From Fagopyrum homotropicum (Eukaryota; Streptophyta; Magnoliopsida; Caryophyllales; Polygonaceae), in contig BSWB01000001.1 of assembly GCA_033239125.1 (NCBI GenBank), positions 61,113,416 to 61,177,415 of the forward strand: a stretch of DNA of 64,000 bases, written 5' to 3'. Below are positions 43,668 through 56,469 of this stretch, in pieces; within the stretch, counting starts at the first letter, position 1; every line of letters begins with the position of its first letter. The translations under genes and the position numbers were made by a program. The notes below the pieces were generated by a model. That model was not told the origin of the DNA. It saw only the letters and a list, made by a program, of their open reading frames with translations, and did not search any database.

Positions 43668-44421
43668 TATCACGTTTTTCAAATATATGCAATTTAGATC
43701 AAGATTAAGCGAATTTTTTGATTTCTCATAACAAACAAGAACGGATCTAACTCGATCCAATTTCGATCCAAACAAACACGAAATTGGCCTCAAGAGAGAC
43801 CCAATGTGCACCGAACTATATAAATCGAAAGACGAAAAACAACTAAGATTTACAACAAAAACAACAAGAGAAGAAGGCTCTCTGAGATCCGGTGAAATCG
43901 TCTTCACCGCCAGACTCGACATCCTCGCGACTTCCTTCTCTCTTCCTTGAGTTATATCTTCAATCTCGTCTTCTCTCTTGATCTTTTCTCTTTCGTTCTC
44001 AGTTTCGTCTTTTTGGCGTTTTTCTTCTGTCGCCCTTTATTTCTTTTTGTTTTTGAGTATGAGGTTCTTCTTTTTTTTCCTTGATGTGTGTATAGTGTTC
44101 TTTTTCCTTGGCTGAAAAAACATGTGCCGCCACCTAGCTTTTCAATTGCTGTAGGGTTTTCTTTTTTCCTTGTTTGTTGGATCTAAGGATCCTAAAAAAC
44201 TGGCCCTGACCCACTTGTTGAGAAAGTTAAAGAAGGGGTCCACTAGCTTGTTGCTTCCTTTGAGCCAATGCTCCACAAAAACGTGAATTTTCAACCAACA
44301 AACAGCCAAAGTCCATGCAAATTATAAAAAGGTATCCAAAAATACAAAAGCTTTACAAAAAGAACCCAAAACTTTACAAGGTTTACGAACAAAGACACAA
44401 ACTAGAATCAAAAACCCAACA
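43668..44421 (-). repeat. 5' LTR of element G (right copy)
   Basis: The outer edge is CCCAACA at 44421, and the inner edge lies beside the primer-binding site near 43665. The segment 43945-44421 matches 33325-33707 plus 41559-41650 closely, which identifies the split left LTR. Confidence 0.72.
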
Positions 44422-45369
44422 TCCAATACTATCGTCATTGTCGTTGCCAAACGAGTTTCGCTGAGCATAAGGTATTGATTTTGTCTAGGGTTCCTTCTTC
44501 TCCATGGTTATTGTATAAGATCACAAGTTAGTATCTCCATCATTTTGGCGGGTACCCACATTTTAACAAGATCAAACAATACTTTTTGTCTCTGGGTTAG
44601 TGGGTTCTGTTTTGAAATATAGAAATTTTAATACACTATGGTGATATAGAAAATTTTGGAAGAGTATGGTGAAGTTTGATTTGAAAAAATGGGCGGAATA
44701 ATTGATATGTATTTGGAGATGAACGAAATATGTATAGAGTAGAATATGGCGGTCACTAGTTTGAATGTGTCAGATATGGAAGTTGAATTTAGTCGTCTAG
44801 TTATGTATGAGTTTAATAGTCTTAATACGTGACAATTTATCTTGGTATACTTAGTTGACTAGGAAGAAAAATGATGATTAAGTATATTGTGATGATAAAT
44901 TAAGGTAGTATGATTAAATTAAGAGAATGACTTTAGCTAAATAGGACATGAATGTTGATCGATCAAGTGTTATAATGGATTAATTAAGTAATTTTGGTTG
45001 CCAGACAAAAAGATATTACAATGTTACGGTCAGTAGTCTAGGGAGAAGTGTACTCGTTAAATTAACTCGTTATTTTCTCTTAAGCATGTTGTCAAGATCC
45101 ATTTGATAAATTGTTTATAACAGTAGTACTCGGAGTCGGAGGATACATGTAGTGGGCATTTATCAGATTATTCTTTTAGGTAAAGATCAACTCATAGAAA
45201 AAGATCAGATACCCGTTATACTAAAACAACAAAGTTTATGTACATGCTTGCGACATGTGGTTTACGGTCCAAAACATCACACTCAAAGTACTCCAAATAG
45301 ACATGACATTCTCTTCAAAATATTAATTATTGTGAAGTAGATGAAACTAAAAATACATAAAAAAAACTA
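44422..45369. other. Intergenic sequence with nothing recognised
   Basis: AT-rich single-copy-looking sequence. The only ORF longer than 60 codons that touches it (45152-45340, plus) resembles no family I know. Confidence 0.4.
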
Positions 45370-46330
45370 GCAGAACTCATGAGGCTCGTTCACCTTTGGC
45401 AAGACCATCAGCAGACAAAGACACTCGCAAACCATACAAGTGCCTAAACCTCGGGAAAATGGCCAGTACACCTTCGGCAAAGCCATAAACAGACCGAAAC
45501 CAAGCCCAATACATACATAGATACCATATACGTCAAAATACGGAGCAAAATACAGCTCCGGTAGAAACCAACTACAAGATGTAACCCTTTCTCTAGCTCA
45601 TGTGGGAAATGTCTCATGTAGTAGACTATAGAAGTGAGTCTTGATCAAACTCACGAGGATATCCATCGGAATTCTACTTTGGTAAAAAAATCAAGGCATT
45701 CTTGAAATACCAAATGTAGTAGACCGTAGGAGAGAAAGCGCATATCCTAGATATACTCGTCCAACTCCGGCCATGTATAATGTGAATCAGCTAACCCAAT
45801 ACCTCCAATCTAGTGGTGATATCTCCATTAATACCTATTTTTTTTAAAAAGAATCTCTATGGTAGATGCACACCAAAAATAAAGATACCCGTGCAAGTTT
45901 CGGAATAAGATTGGAAAATTGGAGTGAAGAATTTCTTATGGGAGAATCGGGACACAAGTTGTTATACCATACAAACTTGCCTTATTAACATTAGAAGCTA
46001 CATCAAGACAACCTAAGTGGTGTGATTAGTCGAAGTCCACACCAACATGCCCTTAAACCTCACGTGCATATGTGCATCCAAAGATCAAGTGGTCGTGAGA
46101 CTCACTCTCGCTCATGCACCAACTACAAATAGGATCAGTACCTAGGAAATATATCTTATCTTGGGTAGATAACCGGCCAATGATTGCCATCCATAGGATG
46201 TGCTTGGGCTTATTGCCCGAATCTTAAAAAAATTTGAATTAGTCCACTTCTTCACCCTATGGCCTAAGCATCTCATAAGCCTCAACCACGCAAAATCTTC
46301 CCCTAGCAACAAGACTCAAGTATATCATTG
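45370..46330 (-). mobile_element. LINE-type non-LTR retrotransposon remnant (zf-RVT region)
   Basis: On the minus strand, 46212-46030 reads as a reverse-transcriptase zinc-binding module: HILWMAIIGRLSTQDKIYF, then CSWCMSESESHDHLIFGC. That pattern (WM/WL...RL.T.D...C..C...E...HL.F.C) is typical of the carboxyl end of plant LINE ORF2 and related genes. Further down (about 45720) text like VYYIW follows, as expected after this domain. Stops and shifts are frequent. The 5' part is missing, and the borders are approximate. Confidence 0.5.
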
Positions 46331-48690
46331 AGTGGGGTTGTCTAATCGTGAAAGGAAACCATCATATATCTGGTGTTATATCATTAGGTGGGAATTATGA
46401 TTATTGGTATTTTTAGGTGTATAATTTGATCAAGGTACCCGTTAGATTTTGTGCGCTTGCACTTGATAGAGTTGTCTTCTTTGGATTGATGTAAGTCTTA
46501 TAGTCTTACTTAGATGCCTTTATCTTACGCAAGCTTATAATGTGATAGTGGTGTGTGTTTCTTGATTTATAAGTTACGAACTTGAGTAAGATGACGGTAT
46601 GATAATATTGATTAAGACCCAAGTGTATGTGGGGTCTTGACATCACTTTCCCGCCTTGACACAGGTCGGGGAGGTTCTTTGCGAGTAGTCCATACAAGTG
46701 TACAATGAGATGCATATGATCCACTCTTGTTGGTATACACGAACAGATGCGAGGGTCGGAGACCGCTCGTGCCATTAATAAGTTGAAAATGGTGTGTATA
46801 ACCTAACGAAGATAATAAATGAAATATTGTAGTGAATGCATGCTATTGTGCTATTATTTTAGGCCTTTGTTATTTCCACTACCTTTTCTTCTTTAGGTAC
46901 ACTATAATAATGATCGTACGATTCTTGTTTTTAACCTTCGTTTAGATATATTGCAATTTTCAACCACAACTTTCTTTGCACAATTTTATTCAAACTAACA
47001 CACTTAATTTAATGTATAGACTTTATGTGGCACTTGCTATCATAATCTACTAACTATATTAAGAATAATAAATTTATATGGTCACAAGCACACCATGCTC
47101 CATAATTAAGAAAATTAAATAAGAGAGTTTTCACCGTTACTTGGACGTAATATCACTAGACCTCCAATGTTCTTGTACTTTTTGGCTGTCTAGGGGTGTC
47201 CAATCATCCACCGGGACTACCTTAGCCCATGCACAACACATATTTATTTCATTTCCTACCTTAGACCGTAGTCTCTCACTTGAACCTCTCTTTTACGAGG
47301 ATGAAGAAAATGTTATCAAGAAAGTACATTTATTCAAAACACACCTTTCAATCAAGTAGTTTTCCCTTACTTAAAAACAAACTTTTGAAAGAGAATTACA
47401 AGCACTCAAACATACTGGAATATAAAGACTCAACTCACTTCAAACACTTCAAGTTAGAAAGATTCATCAAAGTGTTTTGATTTTAGAGAGAGAGGAGGAA
47501 CCACGTCTCTTTAAGCTCAAAATCGTTTCTCTTTCTTTTTCTACTTTTTGTGATTCTCACTCTTAGACCTTATGGCTTTTGATGCCCTATAATGACTCAC
47601 AATGAATCTATTTATAGAGTTGAGAAGGTATTGGATAGCGTACTCCCGACATGCATTATTGACTCTAACTCACTCACATGACCAATGGTGTCAACTCTCA
47701 CTAATTCAAAAAAGAAAAGAAAAGGTTGAAAGAAAATGACAAACATTGGCACAACACTCACGAGATTCCTTCATGCTTGAAATGATGATGTTTTTTTTAC
47801 TAGTCCATACAATATTTGTTGTTGTACCATCCTTCTTTTCTGACACACTCTTCCCATCCTTCACCAATATCCTCATCAATGGCTTCATAAATATATTTCT
47901 TGCATATTCTTCATCCCAACATATGAGGGTGTCATAGAAATGATCTTGGCATTTTAAAGATATGAATATTCCCAATTCTAAGTCTCTTAAGTAGTTTGAA
48001 GTTGAATCTGAAGACTCCATACCTTTTGAGAAGTATGGTCATAGGTCTTCAGGGATTACTATCGTAGTAAAACCAACCGTGAATATAATGTTCTTTTTTT
48101 TTCTTTTTGATGTTGCTTGATATATTCATTGATTTAGAAAATCTCGTTGCTCTAGCATGGACATGGTTTGTGATGGTAGGTATGTTTACTGTGATTGAAT
48201 ATTGAGAGAAATAATCTGTTATTGATCGGAATGTGATCAAATAATATGGTGCTCTAGACCTTCCTCCTTCAACTTCCATATTTTCTTGGTGAATATAGTA
48301 AATTAGGTTTTCAGCTCCTTCCTACTCATTGACTTTGTTAAACACATAATTTTGAAACTTTATAAAGTGCTCCGTGAGTGGATTCTGTAGTGTTGGAAGA
48401 CCTCCTAATAGACATGACACATTCCATAATCTCATGCATATAGAATATCACCTTCTCTAAGTGGGTTTACTAGTAAACTAAGTTCCTTTATTCCAAATCT
48501 AATTAAATTGATTCACCAAAGTGTTCCATTCATGATAGATCATAGATGTTTTATTTCAATCATCACATATGAATACCAACTAGAAAACTTTCTTCCAGTA
48601 GACTTTCATCTTCTATTGGACATCAAAAGGAAGGGGAAAAAAAATGTGCAAGGGAGATGGATTGAAGTCGGGCCAAGATGCAGTATGGTA
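46331..48690. other. Intergenic sequence with unassigned short ORFs
   Basis: No protein family, RNA gene or repeat was recognised. The longest frames (46506-46775 minus, 47141-47480 plus, 47706-48020 minus, 48049-48279 minus) lack known motifs. The two minus-strand frames at 47706-48279 are close together and may be pieces of one decayed gene, but I cannot name it. Confidence 0.35.
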
Positions 48691-48691
48691 A

Positions 48692-48699
48692 TGGGCCCA
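48692..48699. promoter_or_regulatory. Site II-like element upstream of RPL24
   Basis: The palindrome TGGGCCCA lies about 150 bp before the RPL24 start codon. TGGGC(C/T) site II motifs are common in plant promoters of ribosomal-protein genes, where TCP factors bind. Position and gene type fit, but function is inferred. Confidence 0.45.
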
Positions 48700-48846
48700 G
48701 CCATTAATAATAGTTACTCCAAAAAGATTGGCCTGCTAACACCAAACTCCCCCTATCCAAAACGTCATCTGAAACAGAAGCAAAATAAACGATACAGAGG
48801 TCAGAGGGTCTCCCGAGAAGACGCTTCCTCTAGGAATTTGGCAACC

Positions 48847-50756
48847 ATGGCTGCTCTCCAGAGCTTCACTCCTATTTCTCTCTCTTCGAACTCTTTCTTA
48901 GGTCAACGCCTTCCTCTTTTGTCATCCTACTCTCCTCCCCTGGTAATTCTCCCTTCCTTTTTCTTTTCTTTTCTTTTCTCCCATTTGTACGTCCTTCCTC
49001 GCTGCTGCTGCTGCTTCTGCTTCTGCTTCTGATGTCTTCCTAAACGGCTAGGTATGAGGTTACGTCCCGATACCAGCCCAAGTCGATTCTGATGTATACC
49101 AACATGATATCTGCTATTTTATATCGAACGAGCAGTAATTTTAGGGTCTGAATTCTTGGCCTGTAAATGTGGTTTGGATCCAAGGAGACTGATTGGTACT
49201 TTGTTCACTACTCTAGACGATGGGTTAGGTGGGAATGAAATGCAGAAAGAAATTTGAGAGGATGAAATTGATCTTTTTCTGTTAGAGATGAGAGGGTACA
49301 GTGTATTCCAAGAAATGGAACCTTTCTGAGTTCTGGGTATCCTCGATTTGGATCGGGAAATTTACAATTGAAGGGCCCGAGAAATCTTTTTCATCTTTTG
49401 CTGGCCTAGTATTGTCTACAACAAATGCAAGTGCAAATTAACACTTATGTTGAGACATTTTCTGTGCATCATCTTCCTATGCCGAATTTGCAGATTTTGC
49501 AATGAATGCATATTCTCAGGGCACACTGCATATCATGATAGAGTAGTACTGCCTTTTCAACCTCCAAAAGAGAACAAAATTCTGTCTGTTGATTGATCAA
49601 GTTTTCACATCTAGACTCCTTAAGTAAATTGACTCTTTCCGCATGTATTCATGCCCTGAGCCTTAGTGACTGTATTATAATTTTTAACAAAAGATGGTGA
49701 ATGTGAATTTGCAGATTTTGTAATGTTGCTTTACTTTCCTTTCACAAAGTTAAAACATTTTTGCTTTCTTTGTGAACAATGCTGTGCTTTTATTCTGAAG
49801 CTAATTGATGGTTTATTTCTGCTGGATATGAGTACAGATCAAGTACACAGAGGTTCCTCCATGTCTTATTGTAATGAGGGTTAGTATTTCTGATTTTGCT
49901 CCTCAATTTAGTTTCCTTGTCTTTATATGTGGTCATATTACTTCCCTTTCACTGCTTATGGGTTATGCAATGTGGGTGTATTTGTTCTTCTGTATGACCT
50001 GCAGCTGAAACGCTGGGAGAGGAAGGAATGCAAGCCAAATAGTCTTCCATTGCTCCACAAAATGCATGTCAAGGTTGGTGACACGGTAAAAGTAATATCT
50101 GGCCGTGAGAAGGGTAAGATTGGTGAGGTCTCAGCAATATTTAAGCATAACAGCACAGTACTTATCAAAGAAATTAACTTAAAGACCAAGCACGTAAAGA
50201 GCAAAGAACAGGGTGAACCCGGGCAGATAATCAAGGTACCCATTATTTGTACAATTTATGATCCATGAATGCTTCTGTTTCTTTGCTGTCTCATTTTGTA
50301 GACTAGGAAATTTTATAGCCAAGAAGAAGGTCCGATTTTGGTGTTGAAAAGTCTTAACGACAGTAAAAATGTGCCAGTCTTGGATGCATGCTTGACTAAT
50401 TGCAGTATACTATTTCGTTTAGAACTAAAAATACAAGGTCCGATTTTGGTGAAGTAGATTCAGTTAAAGCCACTGCACTGCATAAATGGATTTATGGGTG
50501 TGATCATATGGTGACTAAGATTTGTAACATCATCCTACAGATTGAAGCACCAATTCACAGCTCAAATGTTATGCTGTACTCAAAAGAACAGAATGTGGCA
50601 AGTCGAGTTGGTCATAAAATTCTTGAAGATGGAACCAAAGTTCGTTACCTGGTAAAAACTGGAGAGGTAATTGATAGTGTGGAAAAGTGGAAGGAACTGC
50701 TAAAGAACAAAGAGAAGACTGAGCTTGTTGCTGCTTCAACAGCTGCTTCTTCCTAG
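48847..50756 (+). CDS. RPL24: Plastid 50S ribosomal protein L24 (uL24c), 4 exons, 194 aa
   Basis: Exons 48847-48942, 49838-49879, 50005-50235 and 50541-50756 join in phase 0 with GT-AG borders. Exon 1 (MAALQSFTPISLSSNSFLGQ) is a Ser-rich chloroplast transit peptide, and the 14-codon exon 2 completes it. Exon 3 carries the L24 core with the KOW motif (HVKVGDTVKVISGREKGKIG) and INLKTKHVKSKEQGEPGQI. Exon 4 has IEAPIHSSNVMLYSKEQNVA and ends in an Ala/Thr-rich tail. This matches the nuclear gene for the plastid large-subunit protein that binds 23S rRNA near the tunnel exit and helps early assembly. The ATG at 48847 (CAACCATGG) begins the transit peptide. All exons are intact. Confidence 0.93.
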
Positions 50757-51388
50757 AACACACCTCTTACCATTGTTTATGTATATTTGTTTAGTAAGCC
50801 ATTTTGAGCCCTTTAACATCTTGTCCATGAGTGCAACCTTTAGGTTTTGTTCATCTCTTTTGCTTGTGTTATTCATGCCCTTTCACTCTTGTGTTTCAGG
50901 ATGTTTGCTGGGTAACTCGGTTAAATTTACAACCTTCCCCAAGTAAAGTGAATCAAAGTATATATATAGAAAATAAAAAATTTAGAAATATAATATATAT
51001 TAATAGTTGAGATTATAACAAAATTTTAGAGTATTGTTTGGAAACACTACGGTAACTGGTCATATAATTTTGGTTAAACCACCTCTTATTTCAGGGTTGC
51101 AAAATAATCGAATTTTTGTACCTAACTGATGAAGTAATCCATTTTCACTTTTTCAGTTTCGGTCTTAATTTTCCCCCATTTAAGTTGCAGCATTATTTGA
51201 TTAAAAAAAAAAAAAGTTGCACCATAGCAAATCAAGTTTTAAAGCACCCATGGACATTTTTATTATAAAAAACTCCATTCCTAACCAAGTCCAAAATCAC
51301 TATAGCTATAATATGATACAAACTATTCGATCTTGGTTCGCGTTCGATTCGTTAAAAGCTCGGCTCGAGCTCGTTCATTTCTAAACGA
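50757..51388. other. RPL24 3' flank and start of a GCTCG-rich repeat
   Basis: It holds the RPL24 3' untranslated region and AT-rich sequence. From about 51330 a GCTCG-rich repeat (AAAGCTCGGCTCGAGCTCG) begins, the same family as 55851-55969 and 62744-62890. Confidence 0.5.
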
Positions 51389-51591
51389 TATTAGGAGTGA
51401 AAGTATAAATGAGGAGAAACCATGTACTGTAACTAATTCTGTTTCAAGTTGAATGTATAAATACGTACTCATACATGATAATAAACAAGTTGATTCATTA
51501 TGTCAAACCTTCTCTGTACATCAAACTCTCTCTTTCTCCTCATAACATGGTATCAAAGGTGGACCTATAATCCCACATTTTTGTTTCTTCC

Positions 51592-52469
51592 ATGGCCAAT
51601 CTTCAAGATCCACCAGACGATTCAGCTTCTGATGATGATGCCTTTCTTCTCCGGATTAAATTGCATCATTCTGATGCACCGTCTGTGAAATTGTCAACCA
51701 CTCTTCTCACCAGCTCCAATTTCTCTCGCTGGAAACGCGTAGTTGAAGTTTCTCTTTTAGCTAAAAAAAATTGAGTTTTGTTAGAGGTGATTGCTCCAGA
51801 CCTGCATCTGATCCCAAGTTGATTGCAAAATGGGATCAATGCAACAACATGCTCATATCGTGGCTCCTCCATTCGATGGAGAAGGATATTGGCGAGTCTG
51901 TCCTCTTTTGCAACATTGCCGCTCAGATTTGGTCCGAATTAGGGATTCAATTTGGTCAATCCAATCGAACGAGTTTGTACCAGATCCAGAAAGAACTATC
52001 ATTGATTGCGCAAGGTAATCGATCCATTACCTCCTACTTTACTACTTTGAAGAAAATTTGGGATGATTATACACTTGCGCTAACACACCATGTCTGTAAG
52101 TGTGGCTCAAATTCTGTTGCCCTAGCTATGATGAATGACCAACAGATTATACAATTGCTTGTTGGACTTAACGATTCGTTTAATCTGGTGAGATCGCATA
52201 TCCTTATGCTTCATCCTAGTCCAAACATCAATGAAGTTTACAAAATGCTTCTTCAAGAAGAAAGCTAGCGCTCGCTATCTAATCTTATCACCATTGACAA
52301 CACGGCTTCTGCTTTGTATTCTCAACAACGCACTCTCTCTTCGAAGCAAGATTCTGGCTCTGGATCCAGAAACCCTTCTACTCCAACACCAACAATCGGC
52401 CTTATTGTGACAATCGTAAGGTTCGAGGTCATAATACTGAGCACTACTGGAAGATAATAGGATATCCAA
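51592..52469 (+). pseudogene. Element H gag
   Basis: It starts at ATG 51592 (MANLQDPPDDSASDDDAFLL). A run of eight A's at about 51764-51771 shifts the frame into 51771-52268, which holds LIAKWDQCNNMLISWLLHSM, QIQKELSLIAQGNRSITSYF and LKKIWDDYTLAL, a copia-type gag. A TAG at 52266 and further shifts follow. The zinc-knuckle region around 52420-52560 is decayed. Confidence 0.78.
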
Positions 52470-52533
52470 AGTCTCCGGTGCCTAGCCTTCCTTGGTGTTC
52501 TCATTGCCGAGTTGCTATTGATGGCACAACCAA

Positions 52534-53930
52534 ATGTTGGAAATCATCGGCTATCCTCCAGGACACAAGCTTGTTGCATCGGCTGTCACAAATTCCTTTA
52601 CTCCATATCAAATGTCTTCTATTTTGGCTCTTCTGGACAAGAAGCAATCGGTCGATCATCATGATTCCATTGCTTTGCTTGCTGGTAAGGCTTCTTGTTT
52701 TTTGTCTCTTAATCTTAGCTCAAGATGGATCTTGGATAGTGGTGCTACCGATCGCATAACTCCTAACCTTAATCTCTTCCATACATACACTCCTTTGTCT
52801 ATTCCATCTTTCATCACTATGCCTAATGGTACATGTGCTCCAGTAACACATTATAGCACTGTTTTACTCCACCCTAACATCACTCTATCTCATGTGTTAC
52901 ATGTTCCTGAATTTCAATTCAATCTTATCTCCATAAATAAACTAGCAAATGATCTCAATTCACACGTATTGTTTACCTCTCATGCTTGTACAATCCAGGA
53001 CCCTTTGACGAAGAGTGCCTTGGTGATTGGACGAGTATATAAAGGGCTACACGTGGTTGATACCAAAGAACCATATACTTTACCTACTTCACCTACAGTT
53101 TGTAATAGATCAACCTATAATGGTTTTTCATACCAACTTTGTCATAACAAAGTTTCTATTGAATTGTGGCATTGTCATTTAGGACATGTTCCTTTTGATC
53201 AACTCAAGTTTATTAGTGATAGTATACATGCTTCTAAATCTAATCCGGTTTGTACCATTTGCCCTCAAGCTTTCCAACATCGTCACCCCTTCCCACAATC
53301 CACCACAAGATCTACCTCTATTTTTGACCTCATACATATCGATACTTGAGGGCCATACAAGCACCACACATACAATAACTTTGCCTACTTTCTTACCATT
53401 GTTGATGACTATTCTCGATGTACATGGACCTACCTTATGTCCCACAAGAGCATCGCTCTATCCCTCCTTAAGTCCTTTGTTGCCATGATCCAAACTCACT
53501 TCAAAACAACCATTAAACACATACGTTCCGATACCGCTCTTGAGTTGTCAAGCCATGAAGCCTCTCTCTTCTACTCTAAAGAAGGCATCACACATCAGAC
53601 GTCTTGTGTGTATACCCCTCAACAAAATGGCATGGTCAAACACAAGCACCGACATCTTTTAGAGGTAGCTCGTTCCCTATTCTTCCAATCCAAACTTCCA
53701 TATTCTTATTGGGGTGATTGCATTTTAACGGCCACATACCTCATCAATCGATGACCTACACCGTTCTTGGCTATAAAACCCCATATGAAATGGTGTTCCA
53801 AACCAAACCTACCTATGATAGCCTTTGGGTATTTGGTTGCTTGTGCTTTGCACATACTCCTAAAGTACATCGAGATAAGTTCCAACCTTAAGCTCAACCA
53901 TGTGTTATGATTGGCTATCCTTTTGGTCAA
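52534..53930 (+). pseudogene. Element H protease and integrase
   Basis: The frame 52534-53349 has the protease box RWILDSGATDRITPN and the pre-integrase His/Cys finger (ELWHCHLGHVPFDQLKF, CTICPQAFQHRHPF). TGA at 53347 breaks it just before the integrase core. The core continues at 53360-53754 (FLTIVDDYSRCTWTYLM, HIRSDTALELSS, YTPQQNGMVKHKHRHLLEVA). The position that normally holds the catalytic Glu reads Lys (MVKHKHR). Another stop lies at 53752, with shifts thereafter. Confidence 0.78.
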
Positions 53931-54528
53931 AAAGGCTATAAACTTTTAACCATCTATACTATCTCGAGATGTTACCTTCCATGAAACCTACCTTCCTTTT
54001 CATCATATTTCTCATTCATCCTCCTCTCCCTTTCCTATACTTTTGCCTACATCTACCATTGGTTCCTTCATTTTTACCCCCACCACATCTCATGCAGACG
54101 TCCCATCCTCCCATGCATGCGTTCATTCTTCTCCTTCTCCAATTCCTCTTTCATCCCCTAATCCTAACTCTATTGATTCCTCTTTTCAATCTTATTCACT
54201 CCCAAATTAACATACATCCACCAATGAAATTGGATCGTCATCCAGTGACCATATTCTTTCATCTCCCTCTCATACTATTTCACCAGTTGTTGACCCTATA
54301 TCACCAACTTCTTATGTGCCTCCTCCTAGACGATATAGTCGAACCCATAACCATCCTCCTTATCTCTATGATTATATTTGCACGTATAGCTCATTCTCGT
54401 CTTCACTAGGTATTTTTCTTACTCTTTCATTACCTTCTTCTCATATTGCTTTTCTATCCTCTTTACATTCCTTTGTTGAACCTACCTCTTACACCGAAGC
54501 ATCTAAAGATCCTAATTGAGTTAAGGCT

Positions 54529-55691
54529 ATGGACAAAGTGTATCAAGCTTTACAAAGTAATCATACATGGGATTTGATGCCTCTTCTTCTTGGCAAGAAA
54601 GCCATAGGTTGTAAGTGGATCTTCAAGGTGAAATTGAAAGCTGGCGACTCACTTGAACGTTATAAAGCCCGTCTAGTGGCTAAGGGGTTTAATCAACGGA
54701 AGGTATTGACTATCATGAGACATTTTCACCCGTTGTTAAGATGACAACCATACATGCAATACTTGCTATAGTTGATTCTCTTAAGTTATTTCTGGACCAT
54801 ACTTTTAGCATTACAAACCTTGGAATTCTTCACTATTTCTTGGGTCTTGAGGTGGCACATACGTCTACTGGTATCATTCTTGCTCAGAGAAAATTTACTT
54901 TGGAGTTACTTGATGAAGCCAACTTGCCTCCAGGTCGAGCAACATCAACACCTCTACCTCTACATACCAGACCTATACCTCATGATGGAACTCCACTGTC
55001 AAATACTTCAACTTATTGATCCCTTGTTGGAAAGCTCAATTTCCTTACTAATACAAGACCTGATTTATGTTTTGATGTTCAAAACCTTAGTCAGCTTATG
55101 CAAGAACCTCATTCTTCTCATATGGATGCTCTATGTCATACTTTGAGGTATATCCAAGGTACAATTGGCCATGACATCTTGCTGAATAGTTGTGATCGAC
55201 CAGAATTATTAGCCTTTACAGACTCATATTGTGCTTCCTGTCCATCCACCAAAAGGAGTGTTAGTGGCTATGTCATGCTCCTTGGCAATTCCCCTATAAG
55301 CTAGAAGTCGAAGAAGCAAAATACAATGTCCAGAAGCTCTACTGAGACCGAGTACAGAGCCATGGCTTAAGCTGCTGCTAAAGTGACTTGGTTGGTACGT
55401 TTATTACAGGAACTTGGCATGACACCTCCACAGCCAGTTCATCTCTTATGTGACAACAGTTTATCTATTCAATTGAGCAAGAATCCGGTGTTCCATGAAC
55501 GCACCAAGAACATTGAAATCGATTGTCATTTTACTCGTGACAAGGTTATGGAGGGTTTGCTACAACTTCAGTTTGTTCCCAAACAAAATCAATTAGCCGA
55601 TGTTATTACTAAATTACTTCCTTCCCCACATCAGAATCGTTTGTTGAGCAAACTAGGCATGTGTAACCTACCTAGTTTGAGGGGGGGGGGG
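54529..55691 (+). pseudogene. Element H reverse transcriptase remnant and RNase H
   Basis: RT begins MDKVYQALQSNHTWDLMP and KAIGCKWIFKVKLKAGDSL. After VVKMTTIHAILAI (about 54735-54775) it passes directly to LKLFLDHTFSITNLGILHY, so the stretch with the YVDD box is deleted. RNase H follows (LLAFTDSYCASCPSTKRSV, SSTETEYRAMA, LLCDNSLSIQLSKNP, HERTKNIEIDCHFTRDKV), with stops at about 55302 and 55366. The frame ends beside the polypurine tract. Confidence 0.8.
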
Positions 55692-55850
55692 TATTATGAG
55701 TGAAAGTATAAATGAGGAGAAACCATGTACTGTAACTAATTTTGTTACAAGCTGAATGTATAAATACGTACTCATACATGATAATAAACAAGTTGATTCA
55801 TTCTGTTAAACCTTCTCTGTACATCAAACTCTCTCTTTCTCTTCATAACA

Positions 55851-55969
55851 AACAAGTCGAATATGAATACATTTTGAAGCTCGTATAAAGTTTAGGCTTG
55901 GCTCGGGCTCGACTCATTCGGCAAATTAACACTATAAGAATGTTATTTTAGCCAACCTACTCGTGATCG
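55851..55969. repeat. GCTCG-rich repeat segment between elements H and I
   Basis: With 51330-51388 on one side and 62744-62890 on the other, this forms about two copies of a repeat with the themes AAAGCTCGGCTCGAGCTCG, CTAAACGAGCCGAATATGAA and AAGCTCGTATAAA. H and I both landed in it. Confidence 0.6.
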
Positions 55970-56469
55970 TGTGAGAATATGATAAATTCCTCTTAGGATT
56001 TCCATCGACTAATGGGTCATATTAATAATCAAACGTATTTACAATAATTACATAGGGCAACCCTCTATTTTACTCTATTTACATATGAGTTCTATCATAC
56101 CCCTACAATCGAAACTAGGGGAGGTAGTACAGTAAGATTGGATCTGAAATCTGGAAATAACTGTCTTGGAAGGCCCTTTGTACATATATATGCATACTGA
56201 AAAGCCGATGGGACATGGAGAAATTGAACGTGACCTCGGGCAACCTTATCTCTGACGAAGTGAATGTCAATCTCGATATGCTTGGTTCGTTGGTGTTGAA
56301 CTGGGTTGCTGACAAGTTACGTCGCCGAGATGTTATCAGTGTAGATAACAGAGGCTTTGGTAAGGGGGCAATGAAGCTCAAGCAATAAATTGCGGAGCCA
56401 TGAACACTCAGATACAACATTGGCAACACCTCTGTATTCTGTCTCGGCGCTAGATCGGGAAACCACATA

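Larger units (their letters stand above)
33213..44421 (-). mobile_element. Element G: degraded Ty1/copia retrotransposon (minus strand) carrying element F in its 3' LTR
   Basis: The right (5') LTR is about 43668-44421. The left (3') LTR is split into about 33213-33707 and 41559-41650 by element F. Outer and inner LTR edges match (CCCAACA at 44421, CCTCAACA at 41650). A primer-binding site TGGTATCAAAGC on the minus strand (plus positions about 43653-43664) and a purine tract next to 41650 (minus strand TCAAGAGGGCAAT) are present. Only gag, protease and a trace of the pre-integrase region remain between them; most of integrase and all of RT/RNase H are missing. The left outer border is uncertain. 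Confidence 0.72.
51389..55850 (+). mobile_element. Element H: degraded Ty1/copia retrotransposon (plus strand)
   Basis: Two 159-bp LTRs (51389-51547 and 55692-55850) start TATTA(G/T)GAGTGAAAG and end TCATAACA. They differ at about 7 sites (about 4%). The flanks AACGA (51384-51388) and AACAA (55851-55855) are a near-match target duplication. A primer-binding site TGGTATCAAAGG (51548-51559) follows the left LTR, and a poly-G-containing purine tract (55677-55691) precedes the right one. The domain order gag, PR, IN, RT, RH is copia. RT lacks its catalytic core and many stops occur. Confidence 0.88.

Noticed and set aside
46506..46775. 89-codon minus-strand ORF
   Set aside because: No family motif, no neighbouring exons and no coding bias visible; kept only as unassigned.
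53969..54409. Leu/Pro-rich 146-codon ORF as a membrane protein
   Set aside because: It is an out-of-frame reading of the Ser/Pro/Thr-rich spacer between integrase and RT in element H.
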